From assembly GCA_944324845.1 (NCBI GenBank), contig CALUXX010000001.1, forward strand, positions 372,001 to 436,000: a stretch of DNA of 64,000 bases, read 5' to 3'. Positions 1 to 9,325 of the stretch are shown here, in pieces. The stretch is from Candidatus Gastranaerophilales bacterium (GTDB lineage Bacteria > Cyanobacteriota > Vampirovibrionia > Gastranaerophilales > Gastranaerophilaceae). The notes beneath the pieces are model-generated. The model worked only from the letters and a program-made list of their open reading frames with translations, was not told the origin of the DNA and ran no database searches. Within the stretch, counting starts at the first letter, position 1; each line of letters opens with the position of its first letter. Made by a program: the position numbers and the translations under genes.

Positions 1-307
1 AATAGTCTTGGTAGCAGGATAGAATATTGTTTACTCTTTCTGTATAACTCAGATTTCCATAGGTTTGTCTAAATAATGTTTTTTCAATTCTACCTAGTCT
101 GTTTGTTAATGTTTGTGTTGGGTATGCTTTGTGATATAAGTGCATTTCAACTCTATTTAAGTCATCTGAATACATATCATCAGCATCTGTTGATGTTGTT
201 GTATTGTTTGCTATGTATTTATATGATTTTAATTTAGCACCTGCTTCTGCTGTTGTGCTAGTCATTGTAATACTAAGAATAAATAGTGCCACTAACATTG
301 TTTTCAT
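1..307 (-). CDS. Secreted NRLxR-repeat protein, 5' part only
   Basis: The gene starts at 307 on the minus strand behind a GAGAGG Shine-Dalgarno and runs off the left edge of the window, so only about 102 residues are visible. The N-terminus (MKTMLVALFILSITM then TSTTAEAGA) reads as a signal peptide. The mature part holds two degenerate copies of a unit with pattern VE..L(Y)...Y....L..RL.RIEK.LF.QTY. This resembles the 'NRLxRLE..FGQTY' repeats I associate with exported cyanobacterial and Melainabacterial proteins of unknown role. It diverges from the GH38 gene and shares an intergenic palindrome with it. The export and repeat calls come from the sequence; the family link is recognition from memory. 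Confidence 0.75.
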   Translation of the reverse strand, partial: MKTMLVALFILSITMTSTTAEAGAKLKSYKYIANNTTTSTDADDMYSDDLNRVEMHLYHKAYPTQTLTNRLGRIEKTLFRQTYGNLSYTERVNNILSCYQDY

Positions 308-365
308 GATAAATCCTCTCTTTTCAATGCTAATGGTAATTTCTTTGTTCATTTATTACATTGTT

Positions 366-388
366 CACTTGTGTAATATTACAAAGTG
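366..388. promoter_or_regulatory. Operator-like palindrome in a divergent intergenic region
   Basis: A perfect 12-bp palindrome TGTAATATTACA (372-383) is flanked by CACTT on the left (one base away) and AAGTG on the right, giving a near-perfect 23-bp dyad. It sits between two divergent start codons (307 and 422), the usual place for a dimeric repressor site. No regulator gene is visible beside it, so the binding protein is unknown. Confidence 0.45.
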
Positions 389-406
389 GTAAATTTTTGA
401 CATGAG

Positions 407-415
407 TGCTATTAT
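407..415 (+). promoter_or_regulatory. Extended -10 promoter directly before the GH38 gene
   Basis: TGC-TATTAT (407-415) forms an extended -10 element whose last base is only 6 nt before the ATG at 422. An overlapping TATAAT lies at 413-418. There is no Shine-Dalgarno between it and the ATG. If transcription starts the usual 6-7 nt downstream, the mRNA is leaderless or nearly so. Confidence 0.45.
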
Positions 416-421
416 AATATC

Positions 422-2488
422 ATGTTTAATATGAAGAGTGATAAAAAAGAGGTTATTGCCTATTTTCATACCCATTGGGATAGAGAATGGTATAGAGAAT
501 ATGAAGTTTTCAGACTTAGATTGTTAAGAGTTTTTGATCATATTCTTGATATGTTAGAAGGACATGTTATTCCATCATTTTATTTTGATGGTCAGGTTGC
601 TGCGTTGCAAGATTATTTGCAGATGCGACCTGAAAGAGAAGTTCTTGTTCGTATGCTTATTGCTGATAAAAGACTTTTTATAGGTCCTTTTTATTGTTTG
701 ATAGATGAATTTCTGACAGATGGTATTTGTTTTAGAAAGAATCTTGAATTAGGTATGCAAATTGCTAAAAGTTTTGGTTGCAAAGATTTTGTTGCTTACC
801 TTGCTGATACATTTGGACATAGTCAAAATATTCCTGAAATATTAAAAGAATATGGCATTTCAAGAGCTATTGTTTGGCGTGGTTGTGGTGCTGAAATTCC
901 TGCGAATTTTAAATTTGGCGGAATTGATACTGTTAATTTAGTTCGCGGCTATTATATGGATATTTTTTCATCTAAGAAGTCTGTTGAAGAAAAGGCTGAA
1001 TTTTTAAAACATAATTTGGATTTGATTGCCGAAAAATCAGGTAATGTTTTATTATTACCTATTGGTGGTGATCATTTGGATATTCCTAATGATATTATGG
1101 AACAAATAGAGGCTGTTAATGATGTTTTAGAAGATTATCATATTACTGTTGGTTCTTTGTTCCAGTATTTTGATAAAGTTAAATTTAAAGACAGACACGA
1201 TGGAGAATTAAGAGATAACTCAAAAACCTTTATTTTACCGGGGGCTTATTCTTCAAGAACTAAGTTAAAAAGATTAAATGCCGAATGCTCTTATAAACTT
1301 GATTTGGCTGATAAATTGCAATATAATTTGGGGTCAAATTATGATACTTCTATAGATTATGCATATAAATTGCTTTTGCAAAATCAGGCGCACGATAGTA
1401 TTTGCGGTTGTTCAACCGATTTGGTTCATGAAGAAAATGTTGTTAGATATAATAAGATTTTGCAAATTGCAAATACAATAATTGATGTTATTAGTGAACA
1501 TCAACCGAAAGACTTAACTATGTCTTTTAAATACCCTGATAAGTATAAAATTTTAGAAGTTAAGCGTACAAAAATAGAAGAGAATACTCAAGTTATTGAG
1601 AAAAAAAGAGGTTTCCCGAGAGAAATTCTTTATGATAAAAATAGAGCACCTGTTACTGAAGATTATGCGACTATTTATACTCTACTTAAAGAGTTTAATC
1701 CGGATAACAAAACTTCAGATATAGTTGTTCGTGATTCTGCTTTGTTTAATGTTAATATTAACTTGTCAATCGAAGATGGTAAGTTGGTTTTGTATGACAA
1801 GGCAAAACGTTATGATAATTTTATAGAATTTGTTCGCTGTAAAGATCTAGGAGATAGTTATAATTTTGCTCCTGATAAAAATGATAAAGAAGAAGTTGCT
1901 AAAATTGTATCTTCTAAGGTTTTGGAAGAAGGTCCGTTACGTTGTACTATTCGTATAATGACCAGCTTCTTTACTGTCGATGTTTCATTGTATAAAAAAT
2001 CTAAACTGTTAAGATTTAAAATTAAGTGGTTGAACTTGGCTTCTAACAAGCGTTGGCAAGTTAGGTTTAATTTCCCGAATAAAGTTAAAGAAGTAAAATC
2101 TGAGGATATGAATTTATTGATTTCAAGAAAATTCGATCCTGATTATGATATGCGAAAGAATTTGCCAACTGAAAAAGGTATTGAAGCTAAAATTAATACT
2201 GCTCCATTCCAAAGATTTGCTTGGACAAATGGGTTTGGTGTAATTACTAAAGGTATTACTGAGTACGAAGTTTGTGGTAATCATTTTGCTTTGACACTAT
2301 TACGTAGTACCGGTATAATTTCAAATCCTAAAAATCCTGCAAGGACTACTCCTGCCGGTCCTCCGATTGAAGTTCCGGGGTTGCAGCAGTTGGGTGAAAA
2401 TGTTGCGGAATTTGCTGTTGGATTTTTCCCTGTTAATGATTGGGCTTCTTATGTAGAAGAAATTTATCCGCAAACTATAATTTTCTAA
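422..2488 (+). CDS. GH38 family alpha-mannosidase (MngB-like)
   Basis: Likely hydrolyses alpha-mannosides or mannosyl-glycerate-type substrates in the cytoplasm; no signal peptide is seen. GH38 signatures in order: HTHWDREW near residues 16-23 (metal-binding His/Asp), DEFL at 95-98, LADTFGHS at 127-134 with D129 as the expected nucleophile, a VWRG segment, and the HDSICGC motif typical of bacterial members. At 688 aa it is shorter than E. coli MngB (about 880), and the C-terminal beta-rich part seems reduced. The ATG at 422 has no Shine-Dalgarno and lies 6 nt after a -10 box; the ATG at 431 is an alternative start. Substrate is not deducible. Confidence 0.9.
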   Translation: MFNMKSDKKEVIAYFHTHWDREWYREYEVFRLRLLRVFDHILDMLEGHVIPSFYFDGQVAALQDYLQMRPEREVLVRMLIADKRLFIGPFYCLIDEFLTDGICFRKNLELGMQIAKSFGCKDFVAYLADTFGHSQNIPEILKEYGISRAIVWRGCGAEIPANFKFGGIDTVNLVRGYYMDIFSSKKSVEEKAEFLKHNLDLIAEKSGNVLLLPIGGDHLDIPNDIMEQIEAVNDVLEDYHITVGSLFQYFDKVKFKDRHDGELRDNSKTFILPGAYSSRTKLKRLNAECSYKLDLADKLQYNLGSNYDTSIDYAYKLLLQNQAHDSICGCSTDLVHEENVVRYNKILQIANTIIDVISEHQPKDLTMSFKYPDKYKILEVKRTKIEENTQVIEKKRGFPREILYDKNRAPVTEDYATIYTLLKEFNPDNKTSDIVVRDSALFNVNINLSIEDGKLVLYDKAKRYDNFIEFVRCKDLGDSYNFAPDKNDKEEVAKIVSSKVLEEGPLRCTIRIMTSFFTVDVSLYKKSKLLRFKIKWLNLASNKRWQVRFNFPNKVKEVKSEDMNLLISRKFDPDYDMRKNLPTEKGIEAKINTAPFQRFAWTNGFGVITKGITEYEVCGNHFALTLLRSTGIISNPKNPARTTPAGPPIEVPGLQQLGENVAEFAVGFFPVNDWASYVEEIYPQTIIF

Positions 2489-2505
2489 TTTTATACATTT
2501 TACAA

Positions 2506-2541
2506 AAAGAAAAACGGTCATTTTGACCGTTCTTTTTGTTT
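2506..2541. terminator. Bidirectional rho-independent terminator
   Basis: An AACGGTCA / TGACCGTT stem with a 3-nt loop (2513-2531) is preceded by an A-run and followed by TCTTTTTG. It closes the mannosidase gene and can also stop transcription from the minus-strand small gene at 2584-2835. Confidence 0.85.
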
Positions 2542-2583
2542 GTTTCCTATCCTTTTTTCCTTAAATATGCTTTCCTGTTTTTC

Positions 2584-2835
2584 CTATTGATTTACAACAA
2601 CTTTTGATACAAAATTTACTGCTTCAAAGAATGTGTCTTTTACAAATTCTTTTGCTAATACCTTTAGTGGTCGATTTTCAATGCAATCAAACACAAAATA
2701 TATTGGGTCTTGTGAATTGTTAAATCTCATTCGTTTATCTTTTAATTTCAAATAATCTATTTCTGTCGGAAGAGTTGCTCGACGTCCTCTTCGTTTTGTT
2801 ATTGAACCAAATGCTTGTCCTGATGTTGCTATCAT
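2584..2835 (-). CDS. Small basic hypothetical protein, 83 aa
   Basis: A short reading frame with a GAGAGAG Shine-Dalgarno 7-10 nt before the ATG at 2835. The N-terminal third is basic (TKRRGRRA), the C-terminal two thirds are mixed and end in a hydrophobic VSKVVVNQ. I recognise no family and see no signal peptide or membrane segment. It lies about 100 nt downstream of the TolC-type gene on the same strand, so it could be the operon tail, but the AT-rich gap (TATATATAAAG) could hold its own promoter. The terminator at 2506-2541 follows it. Real coding status is likely but not certain. Confidence 0.55.
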   Translation of the reverse strand: MIATSGQAFGSITKRRGRRATLPTEIDYLKLKDKRMRFNNSQDPIYFVFDCIENRPLKVLAKEFVKDTFFEAVNFVSKVVVNQ

Positions 2836-2939
2836 TTTATTTTCTCTCTCTCGTTTATATCTTACATATATATAAAGTATTTAACTTTCAAAAATTTGCT
2901 TTTTTTGTCTTTATAATATGAAGAAATGTTAACAAGAGG

Positions 2940-4349
2940 TTATTTTTCCATTTCAACTACTTCATCATCAGAAATGTTTTTGCCTATTGCTTTTTCAAGT
3001 TGTGCTCTTGCTGAATTGTATTCATATAGAGCTGTATAGTATGTTAATTGTGCTTGTTCATAAGTGTTTTCAGCATCTTTTAATTCTGTTGGTGAAGCTT
3101 CTCCTACTCGATAACGACCGTAAGATAGTTCGTAATTTTCTCTGGATTGTTTTACGTTTAGAATTGCTACTGGTAGTTGATTTCGTTTTTCTTCAAGTGT
3201 CAGATAGGCATTTTGAATTTCCAGATATATTGTATTTTGAGTGTTTTTTGCATTTGCTAATTCTCTATCATACAAGTATTTTGCTTCTTTTATTTCATTT
3301 CTTATAAGCATTGCATTTATTGTTGGAAATGTTAAATATCCGCCTATGTTGAAACCATAATTTGAGTTCCAAGATTTCCCGCCTCGTTGATATTGCCCTT
3401 CAAATGTTAATGATGGTAAAAATGATTTCTTTGTTAATTTAACTGTTTGATTTGTCCCTTCTACTCTTATTTCGGCTAATTTTAGTTCCGGGCGAGATTC
3501 TCTTGCTATATCTATTGCTTGTTCAAATGTTAAATTAACCGGTTTATATTGTAGTCTGTCTAATATATCATATTTTTCTATAAACGGAACGCCCATAACA
3601 TTGTTAAGCTTTGCAATAGCAAGATTTACAGCATTATCGGCTTGGATTAATTTTAGTTTTGCATTACTTAAATTTGTTTCTGCTATTGTTACGTCAACTT
3701 TTGGGTTTTCGCCTGTTTCATAAAAGGCTTTTGCTTGGTTATAAAATAATTGGTATTTTTCTACAGTGTCTTGGGCTACTCGTTTATTTTCATAAGCATA
3801 TAAAACATTGTAATAGGCATCTTTTGTTTGATATATTACATCGTTGACTATTGCTTCAAAAGTCTTTTTATAGCCTTCATAATCAAGTTTTCTTATTGTT
3901 GCTTGGTTTTGAGTTACTCCAAAATCATATAACATTTGTTGAAGTGATACTTGGCCAAGTAAGTAATAATTGAATTCCAAACTCTGACCTAATGCATCTG
4001 ATAATTGAAGTTGTCTTAGTCTTGTGTAACTTGTTTGCCAAGATATTGTTGGGAAAAAATTTGACCAAACTTGTTTTATTCTGGCGTCGGCTGCTAAAAT
4101 ATCTTGAAATGCGGCACTTATTTGAGGGTTATTTCCCAAAGCAAGTTTTAGGCAATTATCAAGAGTCATATCCACATTTTTTTCAATAGAACCTGCTATT
4201 ACGTAATCCGGGCTTACTGTTATTTCCGGAAGAACTTTTTCATCTTGAGGATATTCGTCAGTATTTATCTCGTTACCAAGTTTTTTTGCTTGTACTAACG
4301 GTGAAAATGCTAATATAATTATAAATAGTAATATAATTTTCTTAAACAT
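2940..4349 (-). CDS. TolC-family outer membrane efflux channel
   Basis: Outer-membrane exit duct of the RND pump encoded immediately upstream. The signal peptide is clear (MFKKIILLFIIILAF then SPLVQAK). The rest of the 469 aa shows the two structural repeats of the OEP family: long amphipathic helices such as QVSLQQMLYDFG and NAYLTLEEKRNQL, and a C-terminal SYGRYRVGEASPTELKDAE segment typical of TolC homologues. The start overlaps the 3' end of the RND transporter gene by 8 bp, which indicates translational coupling and a shared mRNA. Which drug or metabolite leaves through it cannot be told. Confidence 0.93.
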   Translation of the reverse strand: MFKKIILLFIIILAFSPLVQAKKLGNEINTDEYPQDEKVLPEITVSPDYVIAGSIEKNVDMTLDNCLKLALGNNPQISAAFQDILAADARIKQVWSNFFPTISWQTSYTRLRQLQLSDALGQSLEFNYYLLGQVSLQQMLYDFGVTQNQATIRKLDYEGYKKTFEAIVNDVIYQTKDAYYNVLYAYENKRVAQDTVEKYQLFYNQAKAFYETGENPKVDVTIAETNLSNAKLKLIQADNAVNLAIAKLNNVMGVPFIEKYDILDRLQYKPVNLTFEQAIDIARESRPELKLAEIRVEGTNQTVKLTKKSFLPSLTFEGQYQRGGKSWNSNYGFNIGGYLTFPTINAMLIRNEIKEAKYLYDRELANAKNTQNTIYLEIQNAYLTLEEKRNQLPVAILNVKQSRENYELSYGRYRVGEASPTELKDAENTYEQAQLTYYTALYEYNSARAQLEKAIGKNISDDEVVEMEK

Positions 4350-7300
4350 CTTTTTTTCTTTCTTTAAATTCTGTTATTTTATCAGTTAAATAAATTTTAA
4401 GTTCTTCTATCATTACATAAAATGCAGGAACAAGGAAAGTTCCGATAAATGCTACTGCCATCATTCCGCCAAATACTGTCATACCAACAGAGTGTCTTGA
4501 GGCAGCTCCTGCTCCTTGTGCAAATACAAGAGGTAACAAACCTAAAATAAATGCTATGTTTGTCATCATTACTGCTCTAAATCTTAGTTTTGCAGCTTGC
4601 ATTGCAGCTTCTTTTATCGGCATTCCTTCTTGGTGTGCGTCTTTTGCAAATTCAACAATCAAAATTGCTTGTTTTGTACTCAAGCCGATTAACATTACTA
4701 ATCCGATTTGAGAATATAAGTCCATTGAATATCCTGCAACATATTGGAATAACAATGCTCCAACTAATGATACCGGTGTTACTAATAATACACTGACAGG
4801 CAAAAACCAGCTTTCATATAATCCTACAAGGAATAAGAATATAAATACTAATGACATTATCAAAATTGGTAAAATTTGTCCGCTGGATTGTTTTTCTTGT
4901 AATGAAGATCCTGACCAAGAAAATCCCATATCATTTGGTAATACTTCTTGTGAAATTTCTTCCATCATTTCCATTGCTTTACCTGAACTTATTCCTGATC
5001 TTGCACTTCCGTTTATTGTAATTGCAGGGTACATATTAAATCTTGTTCTTTTATATGGTCCAACAATATTAGAAGTTTTTACAACCGCAGTTAGGGGAAC
5101 CATTTTCCCGTAATTGTTTTTTACATATATTTTCCCAAGATCTGATAGTTTTTCTCTATATGGAGCATCAGCTTGTAAGAATACACGATATACACGCCCA
5201 TATTTATTGAAGTCGTTAACATAAGTTTTTGCAAAATATGATGCGATTGCATTATAAACTTCACTAACTTCAACATTTTGTGCCATTGCTTTATCAACAT
5301 CTACATCAATTAGTATTTGAGGAAGATTTGCGGTATAAGAGCTGTATATCATTGTGAAATCAGGGTTTTCTCTTGCTTTTGACATTAGTTTTACTGCTTC
5401 ATCATAAAACTCAGAAGCTGATCTGTCACCTTTATCAAGCAGTTGATACTCAAATCCGCCAAACATACCTAAACCTGTAATGGCTGGTGGTGAAAATGAC
5501 GCAACTGTTGCATCAGGAAAATGCGCAACTTGTTTTTTGATATTTGCCATAATTCCGTCTAAAGATTCTTCTTTTGATTTTCTTTCTCCCCAAGGTTTTA
5601 AGTGTGAAACAATTAGTGCTGTATTTTCACCATCAAAACCAATCAATGAGATTAAATCTTTTATACCCGGAATGTTTTTAAATTTGCTTTCGATATCTTT
5701 TGCAACTTCATCTGTTCTTGATGCTGAAGATCCTTCAGGAAGTTGAATTTGAGTAAATATTGTTCCTCTGTCTTCATCAGGTAAAAATCCTTTTGGAATT
5801 ATTAAAAACATAAATCCGGTTAAGGCTATTATTATAAATAATACAGATACTGTCATTTGCCAAGAATTTACAAATATACTGGTGCCTTCAAGATATTTAT
5901 CTCTTACTTTATTAAACCAATCGTCAAATTTTTGTATAAATTTAAAATCTGCTTTTCCTGTATCTTCTTTTAATATTGTAGAGCAAAGTGCAGGTGCTAA
6001 TGTTAGTGCAACCATTGTTGATAAACCGATAGAAGATGCAATACAAAGAGCAAATTGTCTAAACATTCTACCCGTGATTCCGCCCATAAATGATACAGGT
6101 ACAAATACTGCCATCAATACTAATGATGTTGCTACAACTGCTCCAAATACTTCTTTCATTGTGATTTCAGTTGCTTCTTTTGGCGATAATCCGTCTTGAA
6201 TATGTCTTTGGGTATTTTCAAGTACAACGATAGCATCATCTACAACCAGCCCTACTGCAAGTACTAAACCAAATAATATCAAAAGATTTATTGAAAATCC
6301 AAAGATATTCATAAATATAAATACACCAATTAAAGATACAGGGATTGCTGCAAATGGAATAAATGCAGCTCTTGCGGTTCCCAAGAATAAGTACGTTACT
6401 ATTGATACTAACAGTACAGCAAGTGCAACTGCTGTTACAACTTCGTGTATTGATTCTCGTACGAATTCTGTTTCATCGTGTTGAACCTTGTATTCAATAT
6501 CTTTTGGGAATGTTTTGCTTAATTCTTCAAGTTTTTTTCTTATTTTGTTTGATAATTGTATTGCGTTTGCTTCTGGCATTTGAGATACTGTAATGATTGC
6601 TGAATTTTTTCCGCTTATTCTTGAAAAATATGAATAACTTTCAGCACCTAAATCTACTCTTGCAATATCTTTTATTCTAACTTGTGCACCGTTTGGTAAT
6701 GATTTTATTATGATATCTTCAAACTCTTCGGCTGTTTTTAGTCTGCCTTTTGTTCTCATTGTAAGTTTGATTAATTGTTTATCTTTCATCGGCTCAACAC
6801 CCAAATCTCCGGCTGGAGATTGTATGTTTTGAGCTTGAATTGCATTTGTTACTTCTGTTGTTGATAGTCCGTAATTTGCCATTTTATCAGCATCTAGCCA
6901 TATTCTCATAGCATATGATTCTGAACCGAATACGCTTACATTACCAACACCTTTAATTCTGGCAATTTCATCTTTAATAAATATATCTGCATAATTTGCG
7001 ATAAATAAGTTGTCATAGGTGTTGTGTGGGGAATCTACTGATATCATTAATAACCCGGGACCACCTGTTGATTTTTTTACAGAAAGTCCGTATCGGCGAA
7101 CTTCTTCTGGTAATCTTGGGGTTACTAATTGAAGCTGGTTTTGAACGTTTACTACTGACATATCAGGATCTGTTCCAACTTCAAAATATATTGTTAATTT
7201 ATAGGAGCCGTTTTGCGAGGTTGATGTCATATATATCATGTTATCAACACCGTTTAATTGTGCTTCTACAGGGGCGGCGATTGTTGATTCTACTACATCA

Positions 7301-7476
7301 GAACTTGCTCCGGCGTATGTTGCTTGAACTACTACTTGCGGTGGTGTTATTGATGGATATTCTTCTAATGGTAATACTTTTATCATTAGCATTCCGGCAA
7401 GTAATATTACCATTGATATTACTATCGCTAGTTTCGGGCGTTTTATGAATAAATTTCCGTTATTGTTTTCAAGCAT
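4342..7476 (-). CDS. RND efflux transporter, HAE1/AcrB-like
   Basis: Inner-membrane proton-driven pump subunit. At 1044 aa it has AcrB length, with an N-terminal membrane helix (PKLAIVISMVILLAGML), two large periplasmic loops and two groups of TM helices. The paired aspartates of the proton relay are in GLVVDDAIVVLEN, and the conserved lysine of the second half lies in GLSTKQAILIVEFAKD. The GFLPDEDRG motif of HAE1 transporters is present in the second loop. Start is 2 nt after the adaptor stop, and the 3' end overlaps the TolC gene. The trio forms a complete tripartite exporter; substrates are unknown. Confidence 0.95.
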   Translation of the reverse strand: MLENNNGNLFIKRPKLAIVISMVILLAGMLMIKVLPLEEYPSITPPQVVVQATYAGASSDVVESTIAAPVEAQLNGVDNMIYMTSTSQNGSYKLTIYFEVGTDPDMSVVNVQNQLQLVTPRLPEEVRRYGLSVKKSTGGPGLLMISVDSPHNTYDNLFIANYADIFIKDEIARIKGVGNVSVFGSESYAMRIWLDADKMANYGLSTTEVTNAIQAQNIQSPAGDLGVEPMKDKQLIKLTMRTKGRLKTAEEFEDIIIKSLPNGAQVRIKDIARVDLGAESYSYFSRISGKNSAIITVSQMPEANAIQLSNKIRKKLEELSKTFPKDIEYKVQHDETEFVRESIHEVVTAVALAVLLVSIVTYLFLGTARAAFIPFAAIPVSLIGVFIFMNIFGFSINLLILFGLVLAVGLVVDDAIVVLENTQRHIQDGLSPKEATEITMKEVFGAVVATSLVLMAVFVPVSFMGGITGRMFRQFALCIASSIGLSTMVALTLAPALCSTILKEDTGKADFKFIQKFDDWFNKVRDKYLEGTSIFVNSWQMTVSVLFIIIALTGFMFLIIPKGFLPDEDRGTIFTQIQLPEGSSASRTDEVAKDIESKFKNIPGIKDLISLIGFDGENTALIVSHLKPWGERKSKEESLDGIMANIKKQVAHFPDATVASFSPPAITGLGMFGGFEYQLLDKGDRSASEFYDEAVKLMSKARENPDFTMIYSSYTANLPQILIDVDVDKAMAQNVEVSEVYNAIASYFAKTYVNDFNKYGRVYRVFLQADAPYREKLSDLGKIYVKNNYGKMVPLTAVVKTSNIVGPYKRTRFNMYPAITINGSARSGISSGKAMEMMEEISQEVLPNDMGFSWSGSSLQEKQSSGQILPILIMSLVFIFLFLVGLYESWFLPVSVLLVTPVSLVGALLFQYVAGYSMDLYSQIGLVMLIGLSTKQAILIVEFAKDAHQEGMPIKEAAMQAAKLRFRAVMMTNIAFILGLLPLVFAQGAGAASRHSVGMTVFGGMMAVAFIGTFLVPAFYVMIEELKIYLTDKITEFKERKKDV

Positions 7477-7478
7477 AT

Positions 7479-8666
7479 TTATTTCCCTGATTTTTGTTGT
7501 TCTTCTCCATTTGAATATAATGCTTTATTTAATTTTGCCATTTCTTCTTTTGTTACTATTTTTACCGGTAAACCTGGCATTACTTTTAGAATTCCGTCTG
7601 TAACTATTTTATCTCCTGGTTTTACTCCTTCTTTGACTATCCAATTTTCCTTGGTTTGTCCGCCAAGTTTGAGATATGTTAATTGCGGAAGTCCTTTTTC
7701 ATCTATTTTATATACGTATTTGCCTTCTTGGTTTTCTTGAACTGCGGTAACTGGAACTACTGGAACTTTTATTTTATTGTTTGCATATAGTTTTATGTTT
7801 ACAAATTCTCCATGCAGTAATCTGTTTTTAGGGTTTTGGAAGGTTGCTCTCATTGTTACTGTTCCTGTTGTATCATCAACTTTGTTGTCTAAAAAGTCTT
7901 GTACTCCATCCAGTTCATATTTTTCTCCACTTTGGAAATATAATTCTACTTTCCTTTTTTCGTCAACTTTCTTATCGGATTTTGTTAATTCTATATATTC
8001 TTTTGATGGTAGTGGAAATGTTACATATATTGGGTTTGTACTATTTATTGTCGTTAGTGATCCTGAAGTTGGAGTTACGTAGTTTCCTATTGTAACATCT
8101 ATTATTCCAATTCTGCCATCAACAGGTGCTTTTACTTGTGTATAACCAAGGTTTCTGTTGGTATCACTATAGCTTGCTTGAGCTGCTTTTAATTGCGCTT
8201 GAAGTGCATTTCTATTTGATAAGATTTCATCATAACGAGATTTTGCTATGTAATCTTTTTTTACAAGTTCTTCCGCCCTTGCTAATTGTTTATTTGCATA
8301 TTCCAGTTGGGCTTTTATGTTTTGAACGTTTGCTTGTGCCATATTTGACGCGTTTTGAAATTCTGCTGGTTCTATTAAAAATAGAGTATCTCCCGCTTTT
8401 ACATAATCGCCTTCTTTGAAGTAGCTTTTTTGTAAATATCCTGAAATTCTTGCTAAAATACTTACTTGATATTTTGAAACTATTCTTCCGGGTGCTTCAA
8501 AACTTTGTAATACTTCATCTTCTTTTACTGTATCTACTACGACTTCTGGTGTTTGTCTTGTTTTCCCTTTACTCGATAAATATTTCGAATATGCAAATCG
8601 ACCTCCGATAGCAAGTACGACACATGCAAGTATTAATATAATTATAAATATCATTTTTGATTTCAT
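7479..8666 (-). CDS. RND periplasmic adaptor (membrane fusion protein, AcrA-like)
   Basis: Links the inner-membrane pump to the TolC channel. It begins with a single N-terminal hydrophobic anchor (MIFIIILILACVVLAIGG) without a clear lipobox. Then comes a lipoyl half-motif (GRIVSKYQVSILARISGYL / YVKAGDTLFLIEP), an alpha hairpin rich in Ala/Gln, the second lipoyl half (VKAPVDGRIGIIDVTIGNYV) and a beta-barrel with a membrane-proximal domain. 395 aa fits the HlyD_D23/AcrA families. It is the first gene of the RND operon; AGGGAG precedes the ATG and a promoter candidate lies at 8716-8745. Confidence 0.93.
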   Translation of the reverse strand: MKSKMIFIIILILACVVLAIGGRFAYSKYLSSKGKTRQTPEVVVDTVKEDEVLQSFEAPGRIVSKYQVSILARISGYLQKSYFKEGDYVKAGDTLFLIEPAEFQNASNMAQANVQNIKAQLEYANKQLARAEELVKKDYIAKSRYDEILSNRNALQAQLKAAQASYSDTNRNLGYTQVKAPVDGRIGIIDVTIGNYVTPTSGSLTTINSTNPIYVTFPLPSKEYIELTKSDKKVDEKRKVELYFQSGEKYELDGVQDFLDNKVDDTTGTVTMRATFQNPKNRLLHGEFVNIKLYANNKIKVPVVPVTAVQENQEGKYVYKIDEKGLPQLTYLKLGGQTKENWIVKEGVKPGDKIVTDGILKVMPGLPVKIVTKEEMAKLNKALYSNGEEQQKSGK

Positions 8667-8715
8667 AAATATATCTCCCTTAGATATCTGGGTAAATGCC
8701 CTAATCGTTATTTTT

Positions 8716-8745
8716 AGTTTAATATAAATTAGAATTGTCTGTCAA
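8716..8745 (-). promoter_or_regulatory. Sigma-70-type promoter for the RND operon
   Basis: On the minus strand TTGACA (8745-8740) is followed after 18 nt by TAAACT (8721-8716), about 50 nt before the adaptor start. The -35 box lies inside the last codons of the rdgB gene, so the operon can be transcribed separately from the upstream cell-wall run. No operator palindrome or local regulator was found. Confidence 0.45.
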
Positions 8746-9325
8746 TTATATACGTTTTTATGTATTTAATCATTTTGTTCAATGCTATACTCCTATGGGA
8801 AATAGTATTTTTTAATGTTTCAGGCATTTCTGCTATTGTTATATCATACCCGTTAGGTATAAATATTGGGTCATATCCAAAGCCGTTTGTGCCTGCTTGC
8901 TTTGTTGCGATATTCCCGTGGCATTCTCCAATTTCTTGGTTTAATATATTCCCATCTTTATCTACAAGTGTCATAGCACAAACAAATTTTGCCTTTCTAT
9001 TAGCCGAGTCGTTAATATTTTTAAGAAGTTTATCTATACGCTCTTGTGCAGTTGGTGCGTATCTTGCGGAATACAGTCCGGGTTCACCGTTTAAGGCTTC
9101 TACGCATAAACCTGAATCATCTGCTAATGAAAGATTATGCGAAAGTTTAGAGGCTTCTTTCGCCTTTATATATGAGTTTTCTTTAAATGTTTTGCCGTTT
9201 TCTTCTGGATCAAAACCTTCCGGGGGTAAGATAAATTCTATTCCTGAACCTTGTGCTATTTCATTTATTTCTTTTACTTTATGTTTATTGCCTGTTGCAA
9301 AAACTATTTGTATTTTATTTTCCAT
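8729..9325 (-). CDS. rdgB: XTP/dITP pyrophosphatase (HAM1/RdgB family)
   Basis: Removes non-canonical purine nucleoside triphosphates (dITP, XTP) from the nucleotide pool by hydrolysis to the monophosphate and PPi. Family motifs are intact: FATGNKHKVKEI at the N-terminus (substrate and phosphate binding), LADDSGLCVEALNGEPG with the catalytic Asp pair, and the C-terminal SHRSIALNKM. Its 198 aa is the normal size. The start overlaps the uppS end by 11 bp, so the two are translated from one message. Confidence 0.95.
   Translation of the reverse strand: MENKIQIVFATGNKHKVKEINEIAQGSGIEFILPPEGFDPEENGKTFKENSYIKAKEASKLSHNLSLADDSGLCVEALNGEPGLYSARYAPTAQERIDKLLKNINDSANRKAKFVCAMTLVDKDGNILNQEIGECHGNIATKQAGTNGFGYDPIFIPNGYDITIAEMPETLKNTISHRSIALNKMIKYIKTYIIDRQF

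Noticed and set aside
204-392. A 62-aa plus-strand open frame with hydrophobic sequence
   Set aside because: It lies antisense to the signal-peptide region of the minus-strand NRLxR-repeat gene, has no ribosome site, and ends in the operator region.
5480-7448. Long plus-strand open frames inside the RND transporter gene
   Set aside because: They are antisense shadows of a gene with full-length family motifs; their Leu-rich composition comes from reverse-reading Lys/Glu/Asn codons.
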